Shown: positions 7,762-17,865, numbered from the stretch's first letter. The stretch is 64,000 nt of DNA from Acrocarpospora corrugata (GCF_009687845.1 NZ_BLAD01000065.1:41059-105058); one strand, 5' to 3'. Numbers and translations are program-made. The notes: generated by a model from the sequence alone, not told the origin.

Positions 7762-10485
7762 TCAGGCGTCCTCTGCCAGTAGCTCGTGCAGCTGCCGGCG
7801 GGAGGTCAGCTGGAGCTTCCTGAAGATCTTGGTGAGGTGGTATTCGACCGTCGAGGCGGTGACGCAGAGCCTGGTGGCGATCTCCGCGTTCGTCGCGCCA
7901 CCCGCGGCCAGCGCCGCGATCTGAGCTTCCTGGGGGGTGAGAGCCTTGGTGGACGGCGTGAGCCGCGGGCTGACGTGCTCGCCGGTGGCGGCCAGTTCGA
8001 TGCGGGCGCGGTTGGCGAAGAGCGCGGCGCCCATCGCGGTGAACATCTCGTAGGCGGTGCGCAGCTGGGCGCGGGCCTCGGCGCGGCGCCGGCGTCGGCG
8101 CAGCCATTCGCCGTAGAGCAGGTGCGTCCTGGCGAGTTCGGTGACCATCTGGGTGCGTCCCAGCAGGTCGAGCGCCTCCCGGTAGGACGGTTCCGCGTCG
8201 TCGGCCGACAGCAGCGCCCTGGATCGGGCCAGCAGTCCCATCGCCCAGGGTGTCCCGCTGGCCGGGGCCCGTACGGCCAGCCGGTCGATCGCATCCTGCG
8301 CGGCGTCGGGCTCGCCCGCCCGTACGGCCGCCTCGATCATGTCGCCCAGGGCGCGGTTGCCGTGGCCGAGCGGATCGTCGTCGAACAGCGGGCGGGCCCA
8401 GTCGAAAGCCTGGCGATAGTTGCCCAGGCTCAGTTCCAGCACCGTCATGGACAGGGCGGCCAGGTTCGCCAGGGCCGCGACGCCGTGCTGTTTGCCGAGC
8501 ACTTCGGTGATCGTGGCCGCCGTCTCGCGTGCTTCGGCCTCCCTGCCCTGCCAGACGAGCAGCTCGATCTGCCAGACCAGCCCCCTGGGCGGCTCTCCGG
8601 TCATCGCGTCAAGGTCGGCGATCTCCGCGTGGTGCGCTTCCGCCGCGTGCGGACGCCCGGCCCACAGTTCGTTGTCGGCCAGGCTGGTGAGCGTGACCTT
8701 GAGCGCTCCCAGCGCGCCGTTCTCCCGGTCGAAGGCCGCCAGCCGCGCCAGAAGAGACAGCCGGGCCTGCTCGTCCCACAGGTCCTCGGCCGCGAAGCCG
8801 CCCAGGACGGCCGATGGCATGCTCTCCTCGGCGAACCCCAGCGCCGCCCTCATCTCCGGTACGGCGGGCAGATATCCCACGGCGACCCGCGTCGCGGTGG
8901 CCCGTACCAGCAGGTCTGCCTCCGAAGCGGGCTCCTGCGCCGGTGCGGCGAGCACGGCGCGGGCCACCGCCTCCAGCGTGGTGCCGACCGTGTGCTGGCG
9001 GGCGACCACCGCGGCCTCCAGCGCTTCGCGCAGCATCAGCCGGGCCAGTTCCCCGGCCACGCCGGCGGCGGCGTCGAGCAGGAGCGCCGGCGCCTGCGAA
9101 GGCCGTCCGAGATGAGCCGCGATGGCGGCCCGCAGCCGCTGTGCCCGAGCCCGCAGCAGCGGCGAGCCAGGCGCAGCCGTGGCCCGGCCGAGCAGCCGCT
9201 GCGCCGCCTCGCGGTCGCCGGCGATCAGGAGCGCCTGACCTGCGGCGAGCAGCCTGCCGTCCCTGGTCGCGGGCTCTGGGCTCAGCTCGGCGGCGCGGGC
9301 CAGGAAGGTAGCCTGCGCGGTGTATCCGCCGCGTGCCCTGGCCCGCCCGGCGGAGGCTTCAAGGTCACCGGCCACGCTTTCGTCGACGCCCGCGGTCGCC
9401 GCCGCCAGGTGCCACGCGCGGGTGTCGGGATCCTGGTCGGGGTCGCTGGCCGAGGCGAGTGCCCGGTGGGCCCGGCGGCGGTCGGCCGGGTGCGCGGTGC
9501 CGTACACGGCTGACCGGGTCAGCGGGTGGTGGAAGGCGACGCTGCCGCCCAGCAGGTCGCTGAGCTGGAGAATGCCCTCCTCGACGGCCGGGTCGGCGTC
9601 CACCGGTGACAGGCCGAGCAGTGCGGCGGCCCGCCACAGCAGCGCCTGGTCCTGGGGCGGGCTGATCGAGGCGATCAGCAGGAGTGCCTGGGTGTCCAGG
9701 GGCAGAGAACGGATTCGCTGGAGGAGGTGGGTCTGCAGCTGCGCTCCCAAGGGGAGGGGTGATGGCAGGGGCGAGTGGCCGGCCAGTTCTTCCGGTGACA
9801 GCCCGGCGGCCAGCGTGATCAGGGCGAGCGGGTTGCCCTTCGTCGCGGCGGCGAGTTGCCTGGCCACGTTGGCGTTGAGCGGGCCGCTGACGACGGCGGC
9901 CAGCAGCCGGTAGGACTCCGCGGCGGCCAGGCCGGGCACTGTCCGCACCGGGACGCCCTCGAAGACCGCGTCGGGCTCGCGCAGGGCGAGGATCATTCCG
10001 ACGCCCTCGGTTCGCAGCCGCCGGGCCACGAAAGCCAGCGCTTCCGCAGACTCGCGATCCAGCCACTGCGCGTCGTCGATCAGGCACAGGAGCGGCCGAT
10101 CAGCAGCGGCCAGCAGGCCGAGCGTCGCCAGTCCGACCAGGAAACGATCCGGGGGACGGCCCGAGATCAGGCCGAACGCCGTGCGCAGCGCGTCACGCTG
10201 GGGTTCCGGGAGCTGGTCGAGCCGGCCGAGGAAGGGTTCGAGCACCCGGTGCAGCGCCGCGAACCCGAGCAGCTGTTCGGATTCCATGCCAGAGACCCTG
10301 ACAACCCGCAGGTCCGCCGCCAGGTCGGCGGCGAGGTCCAGGAGCCGGGTCTTGCCGACGCCGACCTCTCCCACCAGGACGAGGCGGTCGCTCAGGCCAT
10401 CGCGTAGCCTGCTGGAGAATCGCTCCAGCGCCCGGCGCTCCTCGTCCCTGCCCAGCAACGGCGGGACCTCGTTGTTGACGGACAT
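7762..10485 (-). CDS. LuxR-family ATP-binding regulator (LAL type)
   Basis: A 907-residue LAL regulator. The N-terminal AAA/NB-ARC-like ATPase has Walker A GEVGVGKT (about 39-46) and Walker B LLCLIDDAQWLD (about 135-147). A long helical, TPR-like middle follows, and a C-terminal LuxR HTH (about 845-900, LTPQEAQIAALAAGGATNAE). LAL proteins are large transcriptional activators whose ATPase and repeats respond to a ligand. The ATG has AAAGGGG about 7 bases upstream. It is divergent from a second LAL gene across a 101-base gap, so the two probably share or compete for a control region. The likely targets are the adjacent hydrolase/SDR genes or the oxidative operons to the right; this is inference from position. 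Confidence 0.9.
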   Translation of the reverse strand: MSVNNEVPPLLGRDEERRALERFSSRLRDGLSDRLVLVGEVGVGKTRLLDLAADLAADLRVVRVSGMESEQLLGFAALHRVLEPFLGRLDQLPEPQRDALRTAFGLISGRPPDRFLVGLATLGLLAAADRPLLCLIDDAQWLDRESAEALAFVARRLRTEGVGMILALREPDAVFEGVPVRTVPGLAAAESYRLLAAVVSGPLNANVARQLAAATKGNPLALITLAAGLSPEELAGHSPLPSPLPLGAQLQTHLLQRIRSLPLDTQALLLIASISPPQDQALLWRAAALLGLSPVDADPAVEEGILQLSDLLGGSVAFHHPLTRSAVYGTAHPADRRRAHRALASASDPDQDPDTRAWHLAAATAGVDESVAGDLEASAGRARARGGYTAQATFLARAAELSPEPATRDGRLLAAGQALLIAGDREAAQRLLGRATAAPGSPLLRARAQRLRAAIAAHLGRPSQAPALLLDAAAGVAGELARLMLREALEAAVVARQHTVGTTLEAVARAVLAAPAQEPASEADLLVRATATRVAVGYLPAVPEMRAALGFAEESMPSAVLGGFAAEDLWDEQARLSLLARLAAFDRENGALGALKVTLTSLADNELWAGRPHAAEAHHAEIADLDAMTGEPPRGLVWQIELLVWQGREAEARETAATITEVLGKQHGVAALANLAALSMTVLELSLGNYRQAFDWARPLFDDDPLGHGNRALGDMIEAAVRAGEPDAAQDAIDRLAVRAPASGTPWAMGLLARSRALLSADDAEPSYREALDLLGRTQMVTELARTHLLYGEWLRRRRRRAEARAQLRTAYEMFTAMGAALFANRARIELAATGEHVSPRLTPSTKALTPQEAQIAALAAGGATNAEIATRLCVTASTVEYHLTKIFRKLQLTSRRQLHELLAEDA

Positions 10486-10586
10486 GCGTGGCCCCTTTGG
10501 CCGGGGGTGTTGTCGAGCTCCTGACGTGATACCACCATGCTTCTGGTCGAATGTGGGAGCCGTCGAATAAGAGGACCATTTCTGCC

Positions 10587-13361
10587 ATGTCGTACGACAC
10601 GTCCCTCATCGGCCGGGAAACCGAGGTTAGCCGCCTCACCGACCTGATCGACCGGATGCGCGGCTCGGGCGGAGCCCTGGTGGTGCGGGGTGCGGCGGGC
10701 ATCGGGAAGTCCGCCTTGCTCGGGGCCGCGGTCGCCGCCGCGAACGCTCGGGGATTCCAGGTCTTCACCGCGTCGGGCGTGCAGTCCGAGGCTCCCCTGC
10801 CGTACGCGGGACTGCACCAGCTGCTGCACCCGCTCACCATTCACGACGGCACGCTGCCGCCACCCCAGCGGGACTCGCTGCGCGCCGCCTTCGGCATGAC
10901 GGACGCGACCGTGCCCGACCTCTACCTGGTCGCGCTGGCGACGCTGAACCTGCTCGCCGAGGTCACGGCGCGGACGCCCGCGCTCCTCGTGGTGGACGAC
11001 GCGCACTGGCTCGACCAGGCCAGCGCCCAGGTGCTCACCTTCCTGGCCCGGCGGCTGGGGTCGGAGGCGGCGGTGCTGCTCGCCGGGGTCCGGGACGGCT
11101 TCCCCTCCACGCTGAGCGACGCTGGCCTGCCGGAACTGGCGCTGGAAGGTCTGCCGGACGCGGACGCCGAGCGGCTGCTGGACGCCGTCGCCCCCGATCT
11201 GGCGCCGAACGTCCGGGGGCGGGTGCTGCGCGAGGCGACCGGCAATCCGCTGGCCCTGATGGAGCTGCCGCGCTCCTGGCGGGAGCTCCAGGGTGACGCC
11301 ATGCTCCGCACGTCGTGGCTGCCGCTGACCACGCGGCTGGAGAAGGCGTTCAGCTCCCAGGCCGCGAGGCTGCCCGCCGCCACCCGTACGCTGCTGCTCG
11401 TCGCCGCGGTCAACGACGGCAGCGCGCTCGCCGAGACGCTGCCGGCGGCGGCCCGCCTGAGCCCCGGCCTCGGCGACCAGGACCTCGCCCCGGCCGTCGC
11501 CGCGCGGCTGATCACGGTGACCAAGGCGATCGTGTTCCGCCACCCGCTCATGCGTTCGGCCGTCTACCAGGCGGCGAGCCTGGCGCAGCGGCACGCCGCC
11601 CACGCCGCGGTCGCCGACACCCTGGCCGAGCTGTCCGGGGAGAGCCCGGGGGATCTCGCCGATCGGGTGATCTGGCATCGGGCCGCGTCGAGTCCCCGCC
11701 CCGACGAGGGCGTCGCCGCCGCGCTCGACACGATGGCCGCCCGAGCCAGGCACCGGGGCGCGGCGGCCATGGCGGTGACCGCGCTGGAGCAGGCCGCCAG
11801 GCTCAGCCACGATCCGTACCTCCGCGCGGAGCGGCTGCTGCGCGGGGCCGACGTCGCCGTCGAGCTGGGCAACAACGACGTGGTGGGCCGCCTGCTGCGC
11901 CAGACCGAGCCGTTGGAGCTGTCCCCGGAGCAGCACACCCGGGTGCTCTGGATCAGGGGCGCCTTCGACGATGGGACGGGCGACCGGGCGGTCGAGCCGT
12001 CTGCGCTGGCCGAACTCGCCGAATCGGTGGCCGCCGGTGGGGACCAGGAACGGGCGCTGCGGATCCTGTGGAGCGCGGCGCTGCGCTGCTTCTGGGTCGA
12101 GCCGGGGCAGGAAACCCGGCAGCGGGTCGTCGCGGTGGCCGAGAACCTGCCGGTTGACCGGTTCAACCCGCAACTGCTGGCGATCCTGGCCTACACGGCG
12201 CCGATCGAGCGTGGCGCCGTGGTCATCGACGGGCTGCGCCAGGTGACCGCGCAGCCGGTCGTCGACCCGCAGACCGCCAGGCTGCTGGGCACCGCGGCGG
12301 TCCTGGTGGGAGAGCTGGACCTGGCCGAACGCCTCTCCGCGGCGGCCCTGAGCGGTCTGCGCTCCCAGGGCAGGCTGCAGCTGCTGGCGCGGGCGCTGAG
12401 CGCGCGGGCCTGGAGCGCGGTCCTGCTGGTCAACCTGGACGTGGCCATTCCCGCTGTGCACGAGGCGACCATGCTGGCCAGGGAGACCGGCCAGCCCCTC
12501 ATGTACGGCACGGCCCTGGCCACGGACGCGATGCTGGCCGCCCTGCGCGGCGAACTCGATCGCGCCCGCGCCCTGGCGACCGAGGCCGAGAAACTGAGCC
12601 TGACCGCGGGGGTGCGTCCGGTCCTGGCGACCGTACAGGCGGCGCGTGGGCTGGCGGCGCTGGCGGAAGGGCACTTCGCGGAGGCGTACGACCAGTTCGC
12701 GCGGATGCACGACCCCGCGGACCTGAGCTACCACCACGCGCTGCGCTGCTACACCCTGGGCGTGCTCGCGGACGCCGCCGCGCACAGCGGCGCGGACAAC
12801 GTGGCGCGGGCGCGCGGCATCATGGCGGAGATGGAGGCGGTGGCGCGCAGAACGCCGTCCTCCGCGCTGCACTCGGGCCTCCTCCTGGCCAGGGCGTTCC
12901 TGGCCGGGGAGGAGGAGGCGCCGGCGCTGTTCGAGGAGGCGCTCGCCTCCGACAGCGTGCGCTGGCCGTTCGTCCGCGCCCACGCCCAGTTCGCCTACGG
13001 CGAGTGGTTGCGACGCCGGCGGCACGTCGCCAGAGCGCGGCCACTCCTGCGGGCCGCCAGAGAAGCCTTCGACGCGCTCGGGGTGACCCCCTGGAACGAG
13101 CGGGCCCGTCAGGAACTCCGCGCGTCGGGTGAACGGAGCCGGCGGCGGCCCCGCGAGGTGCGCGACAAGCTCACCCCGCAGGAGTTCCAGATCATCCAGC
13201 TGGCGGCCGAAGGCATGACCAACCGGGAGATCGGCCAGCGGCTCTACCTCTCACACCGGACCATCGGCGCCCACCTGTACCGGATTTTCCCCAAGCTGGG
13301 GATAACATCCCGGTCCGAGCTGAGGCACGCGCTGATTTCCTCAGGCCCGGCCGATCGGTGA
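10587..13361 (+). CDS. LuxR-family ATP-binding regulator (LAL type), second copy
   Basis: A 924-residue LAL regulator with the same plan as its divergent neighbour but clearly different in sequence, so not a recent duplicate. It starts SLIGRETEV with Walker A GAAGIGKSALL (about 36-46) and Walker B LLVVDDAHWLDQ (about 130-141). TPR-like helices follow, then a C-terminal LuxR HTH (LTPQEFQIIQLAAEGMTNRE, then SHRTIGAHLYRIFPKL). I chose the ATG at 10587 because it has GAGGA upstream and the mature LAL start follows it at once; an in-frame ATG 36 bases earlier has no ribosome site. It converges on the fumarylacetoacetase-family gene. The long frame antisense to it is a codon-bias shadow. Confidence 0.9.
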   Translation: MSYDTSLIGRETEVSRLTDLIDRMRGSGGALVVRGAAGIGKSALLGAAVAAANARGFQVFTASGVQSEAPLPYAGLHQLLHPLTIHDGTLPPPQRDSLRAAFGMTDATVPDLYLVALATLNLLAEVTARTPALLVVDDAHWLDQASAQVLTFLARRLGSEAAVLLAGVRDGFPSTLSDAGLPELALEGLPDADAERLLDAVAPDLAPNVRGRVLREATGNPLALMELPRSWRELQGDAMLRTSWLPLTTRLEKAFSSQAARLPAATRTLLLVAAVNDGSALAETLPAAARLSPGLGDQDLAPAVAARLITVTKAIVFRHPLMRSAVYQAASLAQRHAAHAAVADTLAELSGESPGDLADRVIWHRAASSPRPDEGVAAALDTMAARARHRGAAAMAVTALEQAARLSHDPYLRAERLLRGADVAVELGNNDVVGRLLRQTEPLELSPEQHTRVLWIRGAFDDGTGDRAVEPSALAELAESVAAGGDQERALRILWSAALRCFWVEPGQETRQRVVAVAENLPVDRFNPQLLAILAYTAPIERGAVVIDGLRQVTAQPVVDPQTARLLGTAAVLVGELDLAERLSAAALSGLRSQGRLQLLARALSARAWSAVLLVNLDVAIPAVHEATMLARETGQPLMYGTALATDAMLAALRGELDRARALATEAEKLSLTAGVRPVLATVQAARGLAALAEGHFAEAYDQFARMHDPADLSYHHALRCYTLGVLADAAAHSGADNVARARGIMAEMEAVARRTPSSALHSGLLLARAFLAGEEEAPALFEEALASDSVRWPFVRAHAQFAYGEWLRRRRHVARARPLLRAAREAFDALGVTPWNERARQELRASGERSRRRPREVRDKLTPQEFQIIQLAAEGMTNREIGQRLYLSHRTIGAHLYRIFPKLGITSRSELRHALISSGPADR

Positions 13362-13417
13362 CGTAGTCACATGACTGACGCGAGGGCGACGGCCGCCTTC
13401 ATCGTCACCGCCGTCCG

Positions 13418-14245
13418 TTAGTCGCGGCCCACGATCGGGGTACGGACGCTGCCAACCTTCTCCACCTCGACGACCACCTCGTCGCCGGGCTGGAGGAAGA
13501 TCGGCGGGGTGCGTCCGGCCCCGACACCGCCAGGGGTGCCCGTGGCGACCACGTCGCCGGGGAGCAGCGTCACGGTGTCGGTGATGTAGGAGATGATCGC
13601 GGGGATGTCGTGGATCAGGTCGCGAGTGTTGCCGTCCTGCATCAGCTCGCCGTTCACGAAGGTCCGGACCTGGAGTCCGAGTGCCGGGTCGCCGACCTCG
13701 TCTCTGGTGACGAGGGGGCTGATCGGGCCGGATCTGTCGGCGTTCTTGCCGAGCGTGAACTGCGGGGTGGCCAGCTGCTTGGCGCGGGCGCTGAGATCGT
13801 TGAACGCGGCGTAGCCCAGCACCTGGTCCAGCGCGGTTTCGCGGCTCGCCCGCCACACCACCGAGCCGATCACGACGGCCAGTTCGACCTCCCAGTCCAG
13901 GCCCTTCTCGTGCGGGGGCACGGGCGCCGACTCGCCTTCGACGATCAGCGACTGCTGCCAGCGGCCGAAGATCATCGGGTAGGCGGGCTCGTTGAGTCCG
14001 GCCAGGTCCTTGGCCTCTCCCGCGTGGCTGCGGTAGTTGATGCCGACGCAGAAGATGCGTGCGGTGACCGGCACGGGCGGCGCGAGCACCGCCTCCGCCA
14101 AGCTGATCCGATCAGTGCCCGGCCCTTCCAGGCCGGCGGCCGTGTCGGCGTAGAACGCGTCCGCCGTGCCGAGGTCGACGACGACGTCACCCTCGATGCG
14201 GCCGATGTGGCGGACGCCGTCGAGGACAAGTCCGGTGAGTCTCAT
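13418..14245 (-). CDS. Fumarylacetoacetate hydrolase (FAH) family protein
   Basis: A 275-residue FAH-fold hydrolase. The motif GINYRSHAGE (68-77) and the metal ligands Glu119 and Glu121 (LDWEVELAVVIG) plus Asp150 (AAFNDLSAR) are present. The C-terminal GTPGGVG turn is also present. The family cleaves or isomerises beta-diketo or oxo-acid intermediates, including ring-cleavage products of aromatics (HpaG-type), with Mg or Mn. It is the last gene of the minus-strand operon MFS - aldehyde dehydrogenase - NTF2-like - FAH and starts 3 bases after the NTF2-like stop. With the HpaB-type hydroxylase nearby this suggests catabolism of a phenolic or oxo-acid compound. No extradiol dioxygenase is seen in the window, so the route is incomplete here. 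Confidence 0.9.
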   Translation of the reverse strand: MRLTGLVLDGVRHIGRIEGDVVVDLGTADAFYADTAAGLEGPGTDRISLAEAVLAPPVPVTARIFCVGINYRSHAGEAKDLAGLNEPAYPMIFGRWQQSLIVEGESAPVPPHEKGLDWEVELAVVIGSVVWRASRETALDQVLGYAAFNDLSARAKQLATPQFTLGKNADRSGPISPLVTRDEVGDPALGLQVRTFVNGELMQDGNTRDLIHDIPAIISYITDTVTLLPGDVVATGTPGGVGAGRTPPIFLQPGDEVVVEVEKVGSVRTPIVGRD

Positions 14246-14248
14246 CGG

Positions 14249-14785
14249 TTATTTCTCCCACTGTCCGAAGTGCGGGCCATCCGGGTAGTCCACGACGGCG
14301 GCGTCCGGCCCGATCCAGTCGTGGTCGGACGCGCCGCCCCACGGGCGTGACATCTCGTAGGCGATCTCGCGGGTGATCTGGCCGTCGCGCATCTCGAAGA
14401 TGTGGATCAGGCGCATGCTGACGCGGTCGCCGACCTTGAAGCCCAGGTTCGGCATCTGGTCGCCGACGACCGACAGGTCGGCGATCTGGTCGTCGAACAC
14501 GTAGTCGCGGGTCGCGTAGCGGCGGAGCGACGTCGTGCGGTTGTAGTGCAGGGTTTCGAAGATGCCCAGGTAGCCCTGCTTGACCTCGTTGGTGTCGGTG
14601 TAGACCAGGCCGCGGTTGGGGGCCTCCCAGACGATGTCGTCCGCGTACAGGGCGATGGCTTTGTCGACTGAGTCGGGGGTCTCGTTGTGAAAGTGGGCTT
14701 CGACTACTCGGAGGTTGAGAGCCGCTACCTCGTCGTCGGTCATGTTCGAGGTGTCGACGGGGCCGACGGGGGTGTCATCCGACAT
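14249..14785 (-). CDS. NTF2-like / SnoaL-like small protein
   Basis: A 178-residue protein with the cone-fold pattern of NTF2/SnoaL-like enzymes: VVEAHFHNETPDSVDKAIALYADDIVWEAPNR has the acid-rich helix and the DxxW strand, and further on HIFEMRDGQITREIAYEM is the typical central sheet. Such proteins act as isomerases, hydratases, cyclases or non-catalytic partners; I cannot assign the reaction. The ATG follows a weak GAAAGAGAAA-like purine stretch. It sits 16 bases after the aldehyde dehydrogenase and 3 bases before the FAH gene in one operon, so it probably acts on the same intermediates. Confidence 0.75.
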   Translation of the reverse strand: MSDDTPVGPVDTSNMTDDEVAALNLRVVEAHFHNETPDSVDKAIALYADDIVWEAPNRGLVYTDTNEVKQGYLGIFETLHYNRTTSLRRYATRDYVFDDQIADLSVVGDQMPNLGFKVGDRVSMRLIHIFEMRDGQITREIAYEMSRPWGGASDHDWIGPDAAVVDYPDGPHFGQWEK

Positions 14786-14801
14786 GGGTTTCTCTTTCTC
14801 T

Positions 14802-16250
14802 TCATGCGCGGAAAGCGACTGTGGTGGTCTTTCTGTGGGTGAAGGCGTCTAGAGCGCCCTCGATGGAGAACTCCTGGCCGATTCCGCTGGCCTTGATCCC
14901 GCCGTAGCTGAGGCCGGGGAGCTGGCCCAGGCCGCGGTTGACCTGGACCCAGCCGGCGTCGATCCTGGCCGCCGTACGGAGGGCGGCGTCGATGTCGTGG
15001 CTCCAGACGTAGCCGGCCAGCCCGTACGGGGAGTCGTTGGCCAGGGCGACGACCTCGTCCTCGGTGTGCCAGGGGATGGCGACCTGGACGGGGCCGAAGA
15101 TCTCCTCGCGGGCGGCGGCCCAGCCGGGGTCGACGCCGGTGAGCACTGTCGGGGTGTAGAAGAAGCCCTGGTCGGAGCCGGGCCAGCGGCTGCCGCCGGT
15201 CAGCGCTTCCGCGCCGAGTTCGATCGCGCCGCGGACGTAACGGTCGACGCGGGCGAACTGGCGCGCGTTGATGATCGATCCGATGTCGGTCTTCTCGTCG
15301 AGTGGGTCGCCGACGACCAGCAGGGCGGCTTTCGCGGTGACGCGGGCGAGGAAGGAGTCGTAGATCGATTCATGGACGAACAGCCGCGAACCCGCCGTAC
15401 AGGACTGGCCCTGGCGGGGGAAGCGCATGCTCGCGATGACGCCGTCGGCGGTCGCGTCGGTGTCGGCGTCGGGGAAGACGATCGAGGGGCTCTTGCCGCC
15501 GAGTTCCAGCGAGACCGGCACGACGCGGTCGGCGGCTGAGGCCATCACCATCCTGCCGATCGCGGTGGAGCCGGTGAACGACAGCTTGGCGATCCGGGGT
15601 TCGGCCAGAAGTGCCGCGCCCGCCTCGTCGCCCAGGCCGGTGACGACGTTGAGTACGCCCGGCGGAAGATGCCGGTTGAAGATGCGGGCGACGGCGAGGA
15701 CCGCCAGCGGGGCTTCTTCCGATACCTTGATGACCACGGTGTTGCCGGTCGCGAGCGCCGCGGCCACCTTGACCACGGAGAGCTGGACCGGGGCGTTCCA
15801 CGGGGTCATCGCCCCCACGACCCCGAACGGCTCGCGCGTGGTGAAGTTGAGGAGGCCCGCCCCGAGCGGGACGGTCTCCCCCTTCAACTCCGTCGCGGTG
15901 CCGCCGAAGTAGTGCAGGAGGTCGATCGCGCTCTGGACCTCCGGGCGGGACTGCAACCGGATGGCGTTGCCGGTCTCCCGCGCGAGTTCGACCGCGATCT
16001 CCTCCTTGACCGCGCGGAGACCGTCGCCGATCTGGGTCAGCAGCCGGCCCCGCGCCGCCGGGGAGGTGCGCCGCCAGCCGTCGAAGGCGGCCAGCGCGGC
16101 CCCGGTCGCCGCCGCGATGTCGGCGCGACCGCCGCGAGGGACCTCCGCGAGGAGCTCCCCCGTCGCCGGCGCGTACACGGGGAGCCAGTCGCCGTCGACG
16201 GCCTCGGTGTCGAGGCCGTCGATCAGCATCAGGGTGCGCCCACTCGTCAT
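14802..16250 (-). CDS. Aldehyde dehydrogenase family protein
   Basis: A 482-residue NAD(P)-dependent aldehyde dehydrogenase. It has PWNAPV and LSFTGSTAIGR in the cofactor fold, the general base in SLELGGKSPS (Glu near 250), and the catalytic Cys284 in GQSCTAGSR. The C-terminal EEIFGPVQ is typical. It oxidises an aldehyde to an acid in the cytoplasm. The ATG overlaps the upstream MFS stop in an ATGA, showing translational coupling, and the NTF2-like and FAH genes follow within a few bases. HpaE-type roles in aromatic catabolism are possible, but specificity cannot be read. Confidence 0.92.
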   Translation of the reverse strand: MTSGRTLMLIDGLDTEAVDGDWLPVYAPATGELLAEVPRGGRADIAAATGAALAAFDGWRRTSPAARGRLLTQIGDGLRAVKEEIAVELARETGNAIRLQSRPEVQSAIDLLHYFGGTATELKGETVPLGAGLLNFTTREPFGVVGAMTPWNAPVQLSVVKVAAALATGNTVVIKVSEEAPLAVLAVARIFNRHLPPGVLNVVTGLGDEAGAALLAEPRIAKLSFTGSTAIGRMVMASAADRVVPVSLELGGKSPSIVFPDADTDATADGVIASMRFPRQGQSCTAGSRLFVHESIYDSFLARVTAKAALLVVGDPLDEKTDIGSIINARQFARVDRYVRGAIELGAEALTGGSRWPGSDQGFFYTPTVLTGVDPGWAAAREEIFGPVQVAIPWHTEDEVVALANDSPYGLAGYVWSHDIDAALRTAARIDAGWVQVNRGLGQLPGLSYGGIKASGIGQEFSIEGALDAFTHRKTTTVAFRA

Positions 16251-17791
16251 GGCCGCGCGGAGACAACCGGTCGAGCGGTCACGACGCGCCGCCCCTGTGG
16301 GATCGCCAGGGCGAGCAGACCGCCCACGGCCGACACCACGGCGCCGATCAGCAGCGCGGTCACGAAACCGCTCTCCTGGTAGAGGTTGACGCCCGGGGCG
16401 ATCTCCATGGCGACCGCGCCCGCCAGCACCACGTAGGAGATCTGCTGCATCATCCCGCCGAGGATGCCGTCACCCGTGCCGACGATTCCGGTGGCGACGG
16501 CCCGCTGGTCCTCGGGCACGGCGAGCAGGATCAGGTTGGGCCGGGCCGCGAGCACCAGCAGGCCGGCGCCGCCGAGCGCGTAGCCGAGCATGTAGTGCCA
16601 GACCTCGGTGTGCAGCAGCGCCAGCACGACCACGTGCGAGGCCACCAGCGCGGCGCCGATGAAGACGTGGTTGCGGAACCCGATCGACTTCGCGGTCAGG
16701 CCGACGAACACGCCGCCGACGATGACCAGCAGGCCGGCGGGCGAGAAGACCAGGGCGATCTCGGTTGAAGTGAGCCCCTGGCCGTACGCCGGGGCGGCCT
16801 CGCTCGGGGTGGCGAGCATCTGGGGCACCACGTAGCTGCCCATGGCCGTCGCCGAGGTGACGAGCCCGCAGGCGAGCATCGGCGCCCAGATCGGACGGCT
16901 GGTCAGCAACTTGATGTTGATCAGCGGCTCGCGGGTGACCCGCTGCTGCTGGACCCACACTCCGAGCACCACCAGGCCGCCGAGGAACAGGCCCAGGGTG
17001 CGCGGGTCGCCGTACCCCCAGTCCCGCGCCTGGGTGAGGCCCAGCTGGACGGCCAGGACACCGCACGCCAGGATGACCGCGCCGAGGTAGTCGATGGAGC
17101 CCCGGGTACGCAGCGGCGATTCCGGCACGATCAGGGCGACCAGCACCAGGCCCACCAGCGAGATGCCCGCCATCAGGACGAACACGGCGCTGGTGCTGAA
17201 CAGGTCCACCAGCAGCGAGGCGAGCAGCGGTCCGGCGATGACGACCACGCCGATGCCGTTGGTCGCGATCGAGATTCCCAGCGAGCGCCATCTCGGCGGG
17301 AAGGTGTCGCGCATCAGGGCGAAAGTCAGGGGTGCGAAGGCGATCGCGGCGCCCATGAGCGCCCGGCCGATCAGGAGCACGATGAAACTCGTCGCGAAGA
17401 TGCCGATGACGGCGCCGACCGTGGCGATCGCGGCGGTGATGAGCAGGGCCCGCTTCTTGCCATAGATGTCGCCGACCTTCGCCAGCAGCGGGGTGGCCAC
17501 CGCGCCGGCGAGGGCGAAGACAGTGAGGATCCACACGATCTGCGCGGTCTCGTACTCGGCCGCGAACTGGGGGAGAATGGGAGCGAACACCGTGATGGCC
17601 AGCGCCGACTGCTCGCTGAGCAGCACCAGGGACAGCACCACGGCGATCCAGAAGCCGCCCCGTCGTGCCCGCAGGCTGTCGATCTTGGCCTGTTGGGCTG
17701 GATCGATCGTGACCTGGTCGACCCGAGTCGACGGGTCGATGACCTCTTCCAAGCCCTCGTCGTTGAGCCGGGGGGATCTCTCGGATTCCAT
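16247..17791 (-). CDS. MFS transporter (DHA2/EmrB-QacA-like)
   Basis: A 514-residue major facilitator with about 14 hydrophobic segments, the length and layout of drug:H+ antiporters. It has DIYGKKRALL after the second or third helix (the conserved loop 2-3 motif) and a cytoplasmic N-terminus of about 50 residues. I chose the ATG at 17791 because it has an ideal AAAGGAG 6-7 bases upstream; the frame is open for 22 more codons with no good site. First gene of the operon MFS - ALDH - NTF2 - FAH. It is divergent from a second MFS gene, and the 170-base gap holds two inverted repeats. Substrate unknown: it may import the compound degraded here or export it. Confidence 0.88.
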   Translation of the reverse strand: MESERSPRLNDEGLEEVIDPSTRVDQVTIDPAQQAKIDSLRARRGGFWIAVVLSLVLLSEQSALAITVFAPILPQFAAEYETAQIVWILTVFALAGAVATPLLAKVGDIYGKKRALLITAAIATVGAVIGIFATSFIVLLIGRALMGAAIAFAPLTFALMRDTFPPRWRSLGISIATNGIGVVVIAGPLLASLLVDLFSTSAVFVLMAGISLVGLVLVALIVPESPLRTRGSIDYLGAVILACGVLAVQLGLTQARDWGYGDPRTLGLFLGGLVVLGVWVQQQRVTREPLINIKLLTSRPIWAPMLACGLVTSATAMGSYVVPQMLATPSEAAPAYGQGLTSTEIALVFSPAGLLVIVGGVFVGLTAKSIGFRNHVFIGAALVASHVVVLALLHTEVWHYMLGYALGGAGLLVLAARPNLILLAVPEDQRAVATGIVGTGDGILGGMMQQISYVVLAGAVAMEIAPGVNLYQESGFVTALLIGAVVSAVGGLLALAIPQGRRVVTARPVVSARP

Positions 17792-17865
17792 CGTCGCTCC
17801 TTTCGCGAGTTCGAAATGTTGATTTGTGTTCCGTTCGGCCCCCCGTCCCGCGACCATCCATCAAT

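Noticed and set aside
10392..13025. Long open frame (877 codons) on the minus strand opposite the second LAL gene
   Set aside because: The plus strand encodes a full LAL protein with Walker A, Walker B and HTH motifs. The antisense translation is Arg/Gly/Gln-rich with no motif, a usual effect of high-GC codon bias.
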